25,167 nt of DNA, taken from the IMG/VR virus record IMGVR_UViG_3300025274_001926, positions 1 to 25,167 of that record; one strand, given 5' to 3'. The translations under genes were made by a program, and so were the position numbers. Below the pieces are notes generated by a model, which searched no databases, was not told where the DNA came from, and saw only the letters and a list, made by a program, of their open reading frames with translations. Numbering within the stretch: position 1 is the stretch's first letter; every line of letters begins with the position of its first letter. Of the stretch, positions 1-8,100 are shown one piece after another. The stretch comes from a virus.

Positions 1-87
1 GGGTCATACCCCCCTCTGTCGGCAATCCCCTGTGGTCTAGGGTAGGATTTGGGAACTGGGTGTGCGATTTCTCTGAGGGGAGATTGG

Positions 88-309
88 ATGGCACGCGACT
101 ACAAGAGGGAATACCGGACGTATCATGGGACGGCGGCGCAGCGGGCGCGGCGGAATGCGCGCAACAAGGCGCGGCGGGCGGCGGGGTTGAAAAAGGGGAA
201 TCCGAACGAGGTGGATCACCGCAGGCCGTTGAGCAAGGGCGGGACGAACGCGCGGAAGAATCTCCGGGTGGTGTCTCGCAAGACGAATCGCAAGAAGGGA
301 TCGAAGTAA
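88..309 (+). CDS. Small HNH-type endonuclease-like protein
   Basis: A 73-residue, very basic protein. Residues 1-35 are an Arg/Lys/Ala-rich helix. Residues 42-70 have the core of an HNH fold: VDHRRPLSKGG (D43, H44), then NARKNL (N58) and a trailing N67 followed by RKKG. This spacing of H, N and N is typical of small phage HNH proteins, which nick or cut DNA and in many phages sit beside the terminase and assist packaging. The start at 88 is preferred over an in-frame ATG at 49 because a purine-rich AGGGGAGA lies just upstream and the extra 13 residues look unlike the family. The stop overlaps the next start (TAATG). The protein is short and no Cys pair is visible, so it may be a minimal nuclease or only a DNA-binding relative. 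Confidence 0.75.
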   Translation: MARDYKREYRTYHGTAAQRARRNARNKARRAAGLKKGNPNEVDHRRPLSKGGTNARKNLRVVSRKTNRKKGSK

Positions 310-446
310 TGGCCGGCAGGCGAACGGACAGGCGCGGCGCGAAGACGAAAGAACGGGGAGTGCCGGACCAAGCGGATCGCATGTTGGACGCGAGCACGTG
401 GGCGGATGTCCTGGCCCAGTGGAAAAAAGAGAAGGAGTCGAAGTAA
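309..446 (+). CDS. Hypothetical 45-aa protein
   Basis: A small ORF that starts inside the stop of the HNH-like gene (TAATG) and ends in the same way on the next gene, so the three are probably translated in a coupled series. The N-terminal 20 residues are rich in Arg, Lys and Gly. The C-terminal part, from about residue 24, looks helical and amphipathic, with LDASTWADVLAQWKKEKE. I do not recognise a family. The coupling, and a downstream partner that is clearly a small basic protein, argue that it is real. Confidence 0.55.
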   Translation: MAGRRTDRRGAKTKERGVPDQADRMLDASTWADVLAQWKKEKESK

Positions 447-556
447 TGCCGATGGTGCGTGGCAAGAAATATCCGTACACGAAGAAGGGTCGGCGCGCGG
501 CCGCGAAGGCCAAGGCCAAGAAGGTGGAAAAGAAAAACGCAGCACGGAAGCGGTAA
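446..556 (+). CDS. Very basic 36-aa peptide
   Basis: Starts at the ATG overlapping the previous stop (TAATG). The product begins MPMVRGKKYPYTKKG and then runs into an Ala/Lys/Arg repeat such as AAAKAKAKK. The N-terminal pattern (MPMV-x-GKK-x-PYT-x-KG) is, from memory, a recurrent small protein in tailed-phage contigs near packaging or head genes; no function is established. The charge suggests nucleic-acid binding, which is inference. The gene is followed by a 154-bp non-coding gap. Confidence 0.6.
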   Translation: MPMVRGKKYPYTKKGRRAAAKAKAKKVEKKNAARKR

Positions 557-710
557 CAGCCCTGCGTATCTCTCGTACTATCCAGCCTGGGAATAGGTGT
601 GGATGGTGTACATCGGTGTACGCGGGTGATCATTTCGGCGTTTCGATAGAAATTGGTTCGATTTCCGAGTAGGATCGGTCCACCATCTCGATCGGTGCAA
701 GGAGTGTGCG
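557..710 (+). other. Non-coding gap with short repeats before the packaging genes
   Basis: No convincing ORF lies in these 154 bases. Three kinds of short repeat are visible. GGTGTAC occurs at 605-611 and 615-621, ten bases apart (one helical turn). TTCGAT occurs at 642-647 and 657-662. GATCGGT occurs at 673-679 and 690-696. An inverted repeat GAAAT/ATTTC (649-653 and 661-665) encloses a 7-base loop. The gap lies just upstream of the candidate small terminase, where many phages keep the packaging recognition site. A cos or pac site, or an operator or promoter region, are all possible. I see no clear sigma70-type promoter. Confidence 0.35.
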
Positions 711-944
711 ATGGCGAAGCAAACCAAGGCCAACGCCCAGACGCAGGAGCTGGTGGCGTTGCGACAAGAGAACGCCCGTCTGCGTGCCCAACTGGACGCG
801 ACCAAACTCCCCGTGGCGCCCCAGCAAACCGCCAACCCCCTGAACCCCTTGGCTGCCCGCCCGGTGGCCCCCGGACCGCCGGCCAATGCCATCCTGCCGG
901 GCGCGGGTCGCATGGCGCGACGGATGCCGCCACGGTTGCAGTGA
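711..944 (+). CDS. Small coiled-coil/Pro-rich protein
   Basis: A 77-residue protein with a strong ribosome-binding site (AAGGAG at 699-704). Residues 5-30 form a short coiled coil (QELVALRQENARLRAQLDA). The rest is Pro/Ala-rich and ends in a basic tail (GRMARRMPPRLQ). The stop TGA is followed directly by the ATG of the next gene, so translation is probably coupled. The function is unknown. Its position immediately before the terminase genes makes a packaging accessory or DNA-binding role possible, but this is context only. Confidence 0.6.
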   Translation: MAKQTKANAQTQELVALRQENARLRAQLDATKLPVAPQQTANPLNPLAARPVAPGPPANAILPGAGRMARRMPPRLQ

Positions 945-1517
945 ATGCCGCGCGTTGGAGCGACGGAATCCGCGATCGGACGCTGGCATGCGGCCCATCC
1001 CCGTGGGACGACGCGTCGGTTTCGCGGACCGCGGTCGGCACGCCGCTATGCCCACGCACGCCAGAACGGCTGGTACGCCCTCAATAACGCGGTCCGGGAG
1101 GTAGCGATGGCAAACGGTGTCCCTGAGAGTCGCCTTCCGGCGAAGCTGCCCGACCCCGACCCCCAGTATCCCATCGTGCTGCCTAACGGCCAGCAGTACG
1201 ACCAGGCCATGATGCGCAAGGCGATGCAATCGCGGCTGCCCCAGATCCTGGAAGCGATCGATGAAGGGATGAAGGGCGATCCCATCTATGAATGGCAGAC
1301 GAACGACGACGGCACCAAGGTCAAGCAACTCGTCGGCCGCAAACCCAATGCCAAGATCGTCGAACTGGCCCTGATCCACGGGTATGGCAAACCGTCAGAA
1401 AACCGGGCAAACCCCAGCACCCGCAGTTTGAAGGCGCTCTTCGCGCGTCGGGACGATGGCAGCTCCGCCCTCTACCAGACCGTGGAATACGACATCGTGG
1501 ACGAGGACTACGAGTGA
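945..1517 (+). CDS. Candidate terminase small subunit
   Basis: A 190-residue protein directly upstream of, and overlapping by 4 bp (GTGA), the large terminase gene. The N-terminal ~54 residues are Arg-rich and could bind DNA. The central and C-terminal parts include helices and the motif ALIHGYGKPSE, which recalls the ALxxxYGKP-like segment of small phage proteins found just before terL. The small subunit would recognise phage DNA and load the packaging motor. The assignment rests mainly on synteny. The start is uncertain: ATG 945 abuts the previous stop, while an in-frame ATG at 1107 has a much better ribosome-binding site and would give a 136-aa protein. I keep 945 because the upstream frame has protein-like codon use (RRYAHARQNGWYALNNAV). 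Confidence 0.6.
   Translation: MPRVGATESAIGRWHAAHPRGTTRRFRGPRSARRYAHARQNGWYALNNAVREVAMANGVPESRLPAKLPDPDPQYPIVLPNGQQYDQAMMRKAMQSRLPQILEAIDEGMKGDPIYEWQTNDDGTKVKQLVGRKPNAKIVELALIHGYGKPSENRANPSTRSLKALFARRDDGSSALYQTVEYDIVDEDYE
1096..1101 (+). promoter_or_regulatory. Shine-Dalgarno supporting an internal start at 1107
   Basis: GGGAGG lies 5 bases before the in-frame ATG at 1107 inside the candidate small-terminase gene. It is one of the best ribosome-binding sites nearby, so either 1107 is the true start or two products are made, one lacking the Arg-rich N-terminus. Confidence 0.45.
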
Positions 1518-2887
1518 CGAAGCAGGCCGTCCTTCGGAGCTTCGCCTGGGACGTGCTCAACCGCGGCGAGCCGTACCAACCGTTCAACTGGCAGTTGAAA
1601 CATGTCCACGCGCGGCAGGAGAAGCGGGTCATCCTGCCCTGTGGGCGTCGCTCGGGCAAGTCCACCGCCGGCGTCACCGCGACGTGGGACGAATTGCTCC
1701 AACCGCCGAAAACCGTCCACGGCAAGGAACAGAACCCGCTCGTCTACGTGCTGGCGCCGACCCAGGAATTGGCCATGAAGATCTGGGAGCCGTTCTGGGA
1801 GTCCACCTTCATCCCGGAACTGGACGAGCTGGTGCGCGACCGCAACAAGAAGCGCATGTTTGTCGATCTGAAGACGGGTGCTCGTGCGCAGGCCAAGTCG
1901 GCCGATAACGCCATCAGCGTGCAGGGCGATCGGGTCACCGCGGTGCTGGCCGACGAGGCACAGGACATCATCGAGGAGGCCTGGAACCGGCTCATCCCCT
2001 CGCTGCTGGACTCCCAGGGGCGCCTGATCGCGTTCGGCATCCCGAAGGGCAAGGGGCGCTTCCGCTCCTATTACGCCCTCGGACAGCAAGCCGAGAACCG
2101 CGACGCCGAGGAGATTGATTACTACTCCGCCTGCGTCCCCTCCCAGGCCAACCCGACGATCAGCACGGCGCAGATCGAGGCAATGCGCAAGGAGCTGACT
2201 GAGGACGAATTTCAACAGCAGATCATGGCGGCGTGGATCGATATCGAGGGGACCGTCTTCCGCAACGTGGATGAGTGCTTCGATGGGGAGTTCCGTGACT
2301 ACCAGCCGGGGCACCGCTATTACATGGGCCTCGACCTTGCCAAGGAACACGACTTCACCGTCGCCTACATCTTTGACGTGACGGACCAGATGTTGGTCTA
2401 CCGTTACCGCGTCAACAAGTTGGACTACCCGGACGTGGAAGAACACGTCGCCCGGATCTACCGCGACTACCACTGCCGCGTCTTGCACATGGATGTGACC
2501 GGCGTCGGCGCAGGACCGGCCGGCCACTTGCGGCGTATGGGCTGCCATGTCGTGGAGTTCAAATACACGAACGAATCCAAAGCGCGCCTGTTGGGCTCAC
2601 TCAACGCGGAGATGCAACACCACCGTGTGCATTTCGCCGCCGAGGACGATCAGTTGCGTAAGGAACTGAAAATGGTGGAGGCATCCATCCTACCGGGGGG
2701 TGGGGTGCGGTACGACCACCCCGCGGGGTACTACGATGACTGCGTGCAAGCTGCTGCGTTAGCGATCTACCTCGGCATCCAACGGGTGACGACGAATACG
2801 CCGACGAAGAGTTATGCGACATTTACCGGCAAGAACCGCCGCCGCCGTCGGCGCGTCTTGCGGGGAGGGAAGATGGTCCGTGCCTGA
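1514..2887 (+). CDS. terL: Terminase large subunit
   Basis: The 457-residue DNA-packaging motor, which combines an ATPase that pumps DNA into the procapsid with a nuclease that cuts the concatemer. Walker A is GRRSGKST (residues 44-51). Walker B is VLADE (144-148, with the catalytic E148). APTQELAMKIWEPF (81-94) fits the region after Walker A. The C-terminal RNase H-like nuclease shows the three expected acidic sites: D274 (GLDLAKEHDF), D327 (HMDVTG) and D408/D409 (YYDDCVQA). The GTG start at 1514 overlaps the preceding stop. An apparent upstream extension in this frame is only open reading frame, without family features. The Arg-rich end (NRRRRRRVLRGGK) may contact the portal or DNA. Length is normal for the family. 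Confidence 0.95.
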   Translation: MTKQAVLRSFAWDVLNRGEPYQPFNWQLKHVHARQEKRVILPCGRRSGKSTAGVTATWDELLQPPKTVHGKEQNPLVYVLAPTQELAMKIWEPFWESTFIPELDELVRDRNKKRMFVDLKTGARAQAKSADNAISVQGDRVTAVLADEAQDIIEEAWNRLIPSLLDSQGRLIAFGIPKGKGRFRSYYALGQQAENRDAEEIDYYSACVPSQANPTISTAQIEAMRKELTEDEFQQQIMAAWIDIEGTVFRNVDECFDGEFRDYQPGHRYYMGLDLAKEHDFTVAYIFDVTDQMLVYRYRVNKLDYPDVEEHVARIYRDYHCRVLHMDVTGVGAGPAGHLRRMGCHVVEFKYTNESKARLLGSLNAEMQHHRVHFAAEDDQLRKELKMVEASILPGGGVRYDHPAGYYDDCVQAAALAIYLGIQRVTTNTPTKSYATFTGKNRRRRRRVLRGGKMVRA

Positions 2888-4700
2888 ACTCGATGACCTG
2901 TTGCAGTTGTTCGAGAGCACGAAGGCGCTCTATAGCGATTTGCGGACGGAGATGGAGAAGGACGAGCGGTACGTGACCGGGGACTACGGCGACACGTTCC
3001 TGCCCGACGATTGGGACGATGAGGGGCTAGAGGCGATTATCACCTCCACCGCCTACGACGCCGTGGAGAACGCCGCCAACCACATTCTCACCACGCCGCT
3101 TATCTCGGTCCCGGCGCGCCCGATGAAGGACTCCAAGGAGGCCGCGGAGGAACTGGCGGAACGCTTCCGCATTTTCCTCGACCTCTGGTGGCGGCGCGTG
3201 GAAGAGGACCAGGGCGACCCCTTCGGGAAGGGGCGCAAACACATCATCAAAGGGCGGCTCATCCTCAAGAAGACGATCAACTGGGAGTTGCTGCCCGATC
3301 CCCCGCCGGCCGATGCCGACCGACGTGACCGCGACCAGTGGCGGCGCGCGGTCGAACGGGTGGGGCGTGAGCACTTCATCTGGAACTACCAGCTCGTGCC
3401 ACCGCTCACAGTCTACGAGGATCTGGAGACGCCCTGGAATCCCGCCTACGTCTTTGAAGAGAAGACGGTGCTGGCACAATCGTGTGCCCGCATGTTCCCC
3501 GACGATGCCGACCTGGCCGCAAAAGACCCGACCAGTGAAGTGCAACTGATCGAGTACTACTCGCGTCCCGGTCGCGACGATCCGGGCAAGCACTGCATCT
3601 GGATCGAGCACGAGCTGAAATTGGATCAGGACAACCCCTACTCCTGGATCGACCCCGACGGCAACTGGTCGGGCTACGTGCCGTACTTCATCGCCGACCC
3701 CGACTGGGGCTGGAACACCACGGCGAACATGGAGCCGCGGCCGGAGGACCGCTACGTCGGCTTGCTCCGTCCGCTGCGCACCATGATCACGGCGAAGGAC
3801 CGGCAGTTGACCGCGATGGAGTCCTGGCTGCGGATGCACGTCTGGCCGCTGATCCTGACGACGGGGATGGACAACGAAGACGAAGACCCGCTCGAGTTCG
3901 GCCCCGGCAAGCAGAAGGATCTCAAAGAGGGCCAGACGATCAATTACGCCGCCGCCGGCGAGGCGCCGCTCACGGTGCTCCAATTCGTCGGCCGCATGAT
4001 TGACGACCTCGACCGCAGCACGAAGTTCGGTGCCCTCGGCGGGATGGCGCAACGCGGGGTGGATACGGCGACCGAGGCCGACAACAACATGCGCAACGCG
4101 GCGACGAAACTGTCGGGGCCGGTCAATGCCATGCGCCGGATCGTGATGCGCACCAACCAGACGATCTTGCAGGACATTGAACACGTCTTCGAGGTGCCGG
4201 TCACGGTCTACGCCGCGACGTCCACCGACGTCTCGGAAGTGACGATCAAGCCGAGCGAGATCAAGGGCTACCACCACACGTTCGTGGAACTGTCCACGAG
4301 CGACGAGCGGGCGATTCAAGCGCGGGATGCGCGGCTCTGGTCCGACCTCTTCCGCTCCCTCCCGATCAGTGCCAAGACGGCAATGATCCAGGCCGGGATT
4401 CCGAACCCGCAGGAGGAGATGGATGAACGCGCGGTGGAGAACACGACCAACGCGCCGCAGATGCAAATGGCGCGCTTGATGATGGCGCTGACCGGCATGG
4501 GCGAAGTCGGGCAGATGCTCGCTGCGAATGCGATGCGCGAGATGCAGGGAGGGGGCGGCGTGCCGACACCACCGCCGTCCACGGAGGGGGACGCGGCCAT
4601 GCTCACGAGCGTGGACGGCTTGGGGAATCCCGCCGCCGCGGCCGTCACCGAGGGCCGTATGAACGCGCTCCAAGATCAGCGTGCGGCGGCGTTCCGGTGA
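2880..4700 (+). CDS. Portal (head-tail connector) protein
   Basis: A 606-residue protein directly after terL, overlapping it by 8 bp, with a GTG start preceded by GGGAGGGA (2864-2870). Portal rings form the DNA-entry vertex and dock the terminase. Features that fit are a helical N-terminus, a mixed middle region, a long segment resembling the portal stem and crown (DRQLTAMESWLRMHVWPLI, then GALGGMAQRGVDTATEADNN), and a Met/Ala/Gly-rich tail. The Gly-xxx-RGV-xTATE segment with following helices is typical of portal C-terminal halves. The length suits podovirus-like portals, which are usually larger than those of siphoviruses. An earlier in-frame ATG at 2814 lies inside terL and is unlikely. 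A 574-aa open frame on the opposite strand here is a GC-rich shadow. Confidence 0.85.
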   Translation: MPELDDLLQLFESTKALYSDLRTEMEKDERYVTGDYGDTFLPDDWDDEGLEAIITSTAYDAVENAANHILTTPLISVPARPMKDSKEAAEELAERFRIFLDLWWRRVEEDQGDPFGKGRKHIIKGRLILKKTINWELLPDPPPADADRRDRDQWRRAVERVGREHFIWNYQLVPPLTVYEDLETPWNPAYVFEEKTVLAQSCARMFPDDADLAAKDPTSEVQLIEYYSRPGRDDPGKHCIWIEHELKLDQDNPYSWIDPDGNWSGYVPYFIADPDWGWNTTANMEPRPEDRYVGLLRPLRTMITAKDRQLTAMESWLRMHVWPLILTTGMDNEDEDPLEFGPGKQKDLKEGQTINYAAAGEAPLTVLQFVGRMIDDLDRSTKFGALGGMAQRGVDTATEADNNMRNAATKLSGPVNAMRRIVMRTNQTILQDIEHVFEVPVTVYAATSTDVSEVTIKPSEIKGYHHTFVELSTSDERAIQARDARLWSDLFRSLPISAKTAMIQAGIPNPQEEMDERAVENTTNAPQMQMARLMMALTGMGEVGQMLAANAMREMQGGGGVPTPPPSTEGDAAMLTSVDGLGNPAAAAVTEGRMNALQDQRAAAFR

Positions 4701-5110
4701 GTGGCGAGCTGAGCGAACGGCAGATCGGGGTGGCGGCGCGGGCGGCGGCACGGCAAGCGCGGGTCTTGGGACGGATCGCCGATGCGTACGACCGGCGCAC
4801 GACGCCGGGCCAACAGCGTGCCAAGCTCCTCGCCGATATCCAAGCCGGGCTGGACAGCGGGCAGCATGATTCGGTGATGGCGAATCAGATGCAGCAAGTC
4901 GCCCAACGCTTGATTACGGAATTGCAGCAACCGCAAGGGCAACCCGGTGGAGCGCCGGGGGGTCCACGACCGGGTGGCGCACCGGGCCGTCCCCGAACGG
5001 CTGCCCCTCGACCAGAGGGTGCTCGGCCGGCTGGCCCGCGCCCTGGGGGTCCGCAAGCAGGCAGCCCGCGGCCACTGGGGCCACCACCGCCGACGGCGCT
5101 GAGAGGCTAA
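4697..5110 (+). CDS. Pro/Gly-rich protein with helical N-terminus
   Basis: A 137-residue protein starting at GTG 4697, overlapping the portal stop by 4 bp. Residues 1-75 look alpha-helical and Gln/Ala-rich (ARAAARQARVLGRIADAYDR). Residues 79-137 are a low-complexity Gly-Pro-Arg-Ala tail with collagen-like spacing (PGGAPGGPRPGGAPGRP). No family was recognised. Its position after the portal suggests a minor head or connector protein, or an accessory of the large protein that follows. The disordered tail could be a flexible linker. A collagen-like structural role is possible, but the G-x-y periodicity is imperfect. Confidence 0.65.
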   Translation: MSGELSERQIGVAARAAARQARVLGRIADAYDRRTTPGQQRAKLLADIQAGLDSGQHDSVMANQMQQVAQRLITELQQPQGQPGGAPGGPRPGGAPGRPRTAAPRPEGARPAGPRPGGPQAGSPRPLGPPPPTALRG

Positions 5111-5114
5111 TCCG

Positions 5115-8100
5115 ATGGTGACGCCAAATCTCTATACCGGGCCGTCGGGCTTCAGTCTCGGGGCTGACGCGCCAAATCAATTAAACCAGACGCTGGCGGA
5201 GATTTTAGCGATCAGACGTGAAAATCTTCGGCGTTCAGGAGATTGGGAAACGATCCAGCGCGAGGGTTTTGCTACACGTCAACGCGATCAGCGGACGCAG
5301 TTGCGGAGACTGGCTGAGCGAGATCGAGAGGCGGGACAGTTGGCGATGTCGGTATCGCCTGGGGTGCGTTTTGGCGGGACCATCGAGGCATACCAGCAGC
5401 AGCAACGCCGACAGTTGCAGAACCGACGAGACGAACAGGCGCGCGGTTGGCAACGAGCGGCGATGGGGGCGCAGCCGGGGGTGGGGATTATTGGGTTTGA
5501 AGATGCACAAAGGCAGAAGCAGCAACGCGACCAAGCCCAAGAAGAAGTGCGTCGGCAGGCGCTCCAACCGGAATTGGAACGCCAGGCCGGATTTTGGTCG
5601 CAGGTGCGGTCACAATACCCTCGTCAGAGGCTACTCCAAGATTTTGAGCGGTACGCGGAACGGGCACAGGACCGGAAGCGAACGGCATTCGCGGCACAAC
5701 CCGGCGTGGGGTTTATGGGGGCCGCTGAGGGGCAGGCGGTGCAACGGCGACGGAACGCTGCGGAACTGGAACGCCAAGAGCGACTGCGGGTCGCAGCGCC
5801 ATTCAATCTACAACAAGGGCTGTCCTTAGACGCGCCGCAGCGAGAGCTGGGTGAGTGGAGTGCTATTGAGAGTCAGCTCCGGGGAGCCATTGAGGCGACA
5901 CTAGGCAGCGAGCGGACGGTTCAGACGAATGTGGGGTTCGAGCGCGTTAGCGTTCCCCCGCAACCCGACGCGATGAAACAGTTCATCATCGGCCTACAGG
6001 CGGCAGATCCAGCGACACAATACCGTGTAGGGACCATCCTCCAGAACGACCCAGCCCTGCGGATTGACATGCAGGAGGCGGCGTCCTTCAACATCGCAGA
6101 CAATTACTTCAAGGAGTACTTCGACCCGGCGACTGGGGTTTTCGATGTACTGGGGGCAGTGACGAGCGAAATTTGGCAATTTGCCAAAGAGTCTGCGGTC
6201 GAGACGGTTCGGGCGGTGACGCAGCCTGTAGTGGATGTGAATACCGGGGATGAACTTGTTGATACCACCCTCGATGTTGTTCTGGCTCCTATTACATGGC
6301 TCACAGGAGGCGCCGCTCCAGGGATCGTGCTTGGCAGCAAACTTGTGGGGAAACCTGTTCTACGGCGCGTTGTGGCAATCATCGCGGAGACATTGATTGG
6401 GACTGCCGGTATCACAGCGGGTGAGAAAACGGGCAGCCTCCCGGCAGGTCTTGGGGTGGCCGCCGGTACGGCGTTGGTGGTTTTGAATCCCAAATCGTTC
6501 ATGCGAGCCCTGGTACGACTCGGAGTAACACCCGTCGTGGCGGCGCGATTCGCGTACGCCGCTGCCGCCGAAGGCATCCCCGCGGCACTCCAGCGCCTAG
6601 ACCCCGCTTCCACTCTCCGGCCGCCACAATTACTCGGTGAGGTACCGACGCGCTCCTGGGCAGCGGACGCGCCCGGTCCTTTCGCCTTTAGCCCTGCGCA
6701 ACAGCGGGCGCTTGCGGAGGCAGCAGCAGACCAGCCGTGGCCGGGTGGGCCTGGGGGGTACGCGAGCGATTTGGCGACGGCGACCCCGATTCGCGACCCT
6801 CTTGCGATTTCTCGCGTGGACCCACCCCGTCTCTCGCCGGCGGAGCGCGTGGCTGAAGCTGCTGCTGCTGCCCGCGCACAGGCAGAAAGTGCCGTGCAGG
6901 GCCTGCAAGGCGTGGGCCTTCACCCAGGGAGCATCTCTGTTGACCTTGGCCTTGGCAGTGCGGCGGTAACAGCGAAAACGGCGATCGACGATGCGGTGGA
7001 GGCCGCACTTACGGCCGCGGCGCGCAAGACGGCTCCCTACGCGAGGGACGTGGAGTTGGCTGACAGCCCTCTCTTGGGGCGGCTTGCGTACGCGGGGCAA
7101 TTCGCGATCGAAAAGGTTCCGATAATCCGTAGCGTTGTACCAAAAACTGTTAGTGACTTCAGGATTTCTAACCGGCTCACTCCCGAGATGGTCGAAACGC
7201 TGAAGCCGATCACCCCGGAGGTTGCCGAGGTGATTGTGGCTGCGCGCGCGACCACAATGCCTCTCGCGGTCGCTAGATTCCAGACGATGCTGGATACGGT
7301 TGAACCCGAGGAGCTACGCGCTCTGGCCAATTTAGCGAGGTCAAGGAGCGTCGGTGAGAAACGGGCACTTGCGGAACCGTTTCAAGAACTGGGCACCGCC
7401 GCAGGGGCGAAAGAGGTAAGAGCGGCATTCAAAGGTCGGGACATTCCTGAAGAAATGCTTGAGCTGCCGGATGGGGCTCTCATCAAGGTGATGGATGAGG
7501 GGGATTACGAAGATCTTGTCGCGCATATTCAGAGTGGCGAGTTCTGGGATTCATTCCACGCGATGGAGGCCCTGAATGATCTGGTGTTGCGTGGCCGGGT
7601 GCCGGGGAAGCGACGCCTCGAAGATCTACGGAAGGCGCTTGGGGATGAAACAGTAAACGTGCTTGTTGCGAAGTTCACAAGCCTTGGGCGGGAACTGTGG
7701 CTTACCCTTATGGACGCGGTGAACTTCCCTCGCGCCATCATGGCATCCACGGATATCAGCATGTTGATGCGCCAGGGGCTCCCGCTGATCTCGCGAAACT
7801 TCTATCGGGAGCACCTCTCTTCGTTGCTGCCAGTCATGCGAAGCGATGATGTGGCACGACAGCTTGATGCGGAGTTGCGCATAGCACCTGAGTGGATGGA
7901 TGAGGCTGCAATAGCGGCTCGCGGGCAGCTTGACCTGCTGGATAATCCAGGGATGTCCACATCAAGGACACATACCCCGGAAGAATTCCGGAGCGAGTTA
8001 GCTGATGAATTCCCCTTCATTAAGGGCCTGCGGTTCATTCGGGCATCTAACCGGGCGTATGTCTATACGGGCAACTGGCTGCGAACGAAATACTTCGATC

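Noticed and set aside
1-11. Short inverted repeat GGGT/ACCC as a terminator
   Set aside because: The stem is only 4 bp with a 3-base loop and has no T tract after it; the window start also prevents seeing context.
37-1379. Reverse-strand ORFs over the left end (for example 37-1059 and 630-1379)
   Set aside because: They cover four or five forward genes and show low-complexity Arg/Pro/Ser products without domains.
1292-1513. Upstream extension of the large-terminase frame
   Set aside because: It is open but overlaps the candidate small terminase in another frame, has no ATPase-family features, and the GTG at 1514 gives the natural 4-bp overlap.
1508-2548. 346-aa reverse-strand open frame opposite terL
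   Set aside because: It overlaps a clear terminase; no motif; typical shadow frame.
3027-4751. 574-aa open frame on the reverse strand opposite the portal gene
   Set aside because: It is His/Arg/Val-rich with no recognisable domain and lies fully over the portal gene, whose product has family-like features. Such long antisense frames are expected in high-GC DNA.
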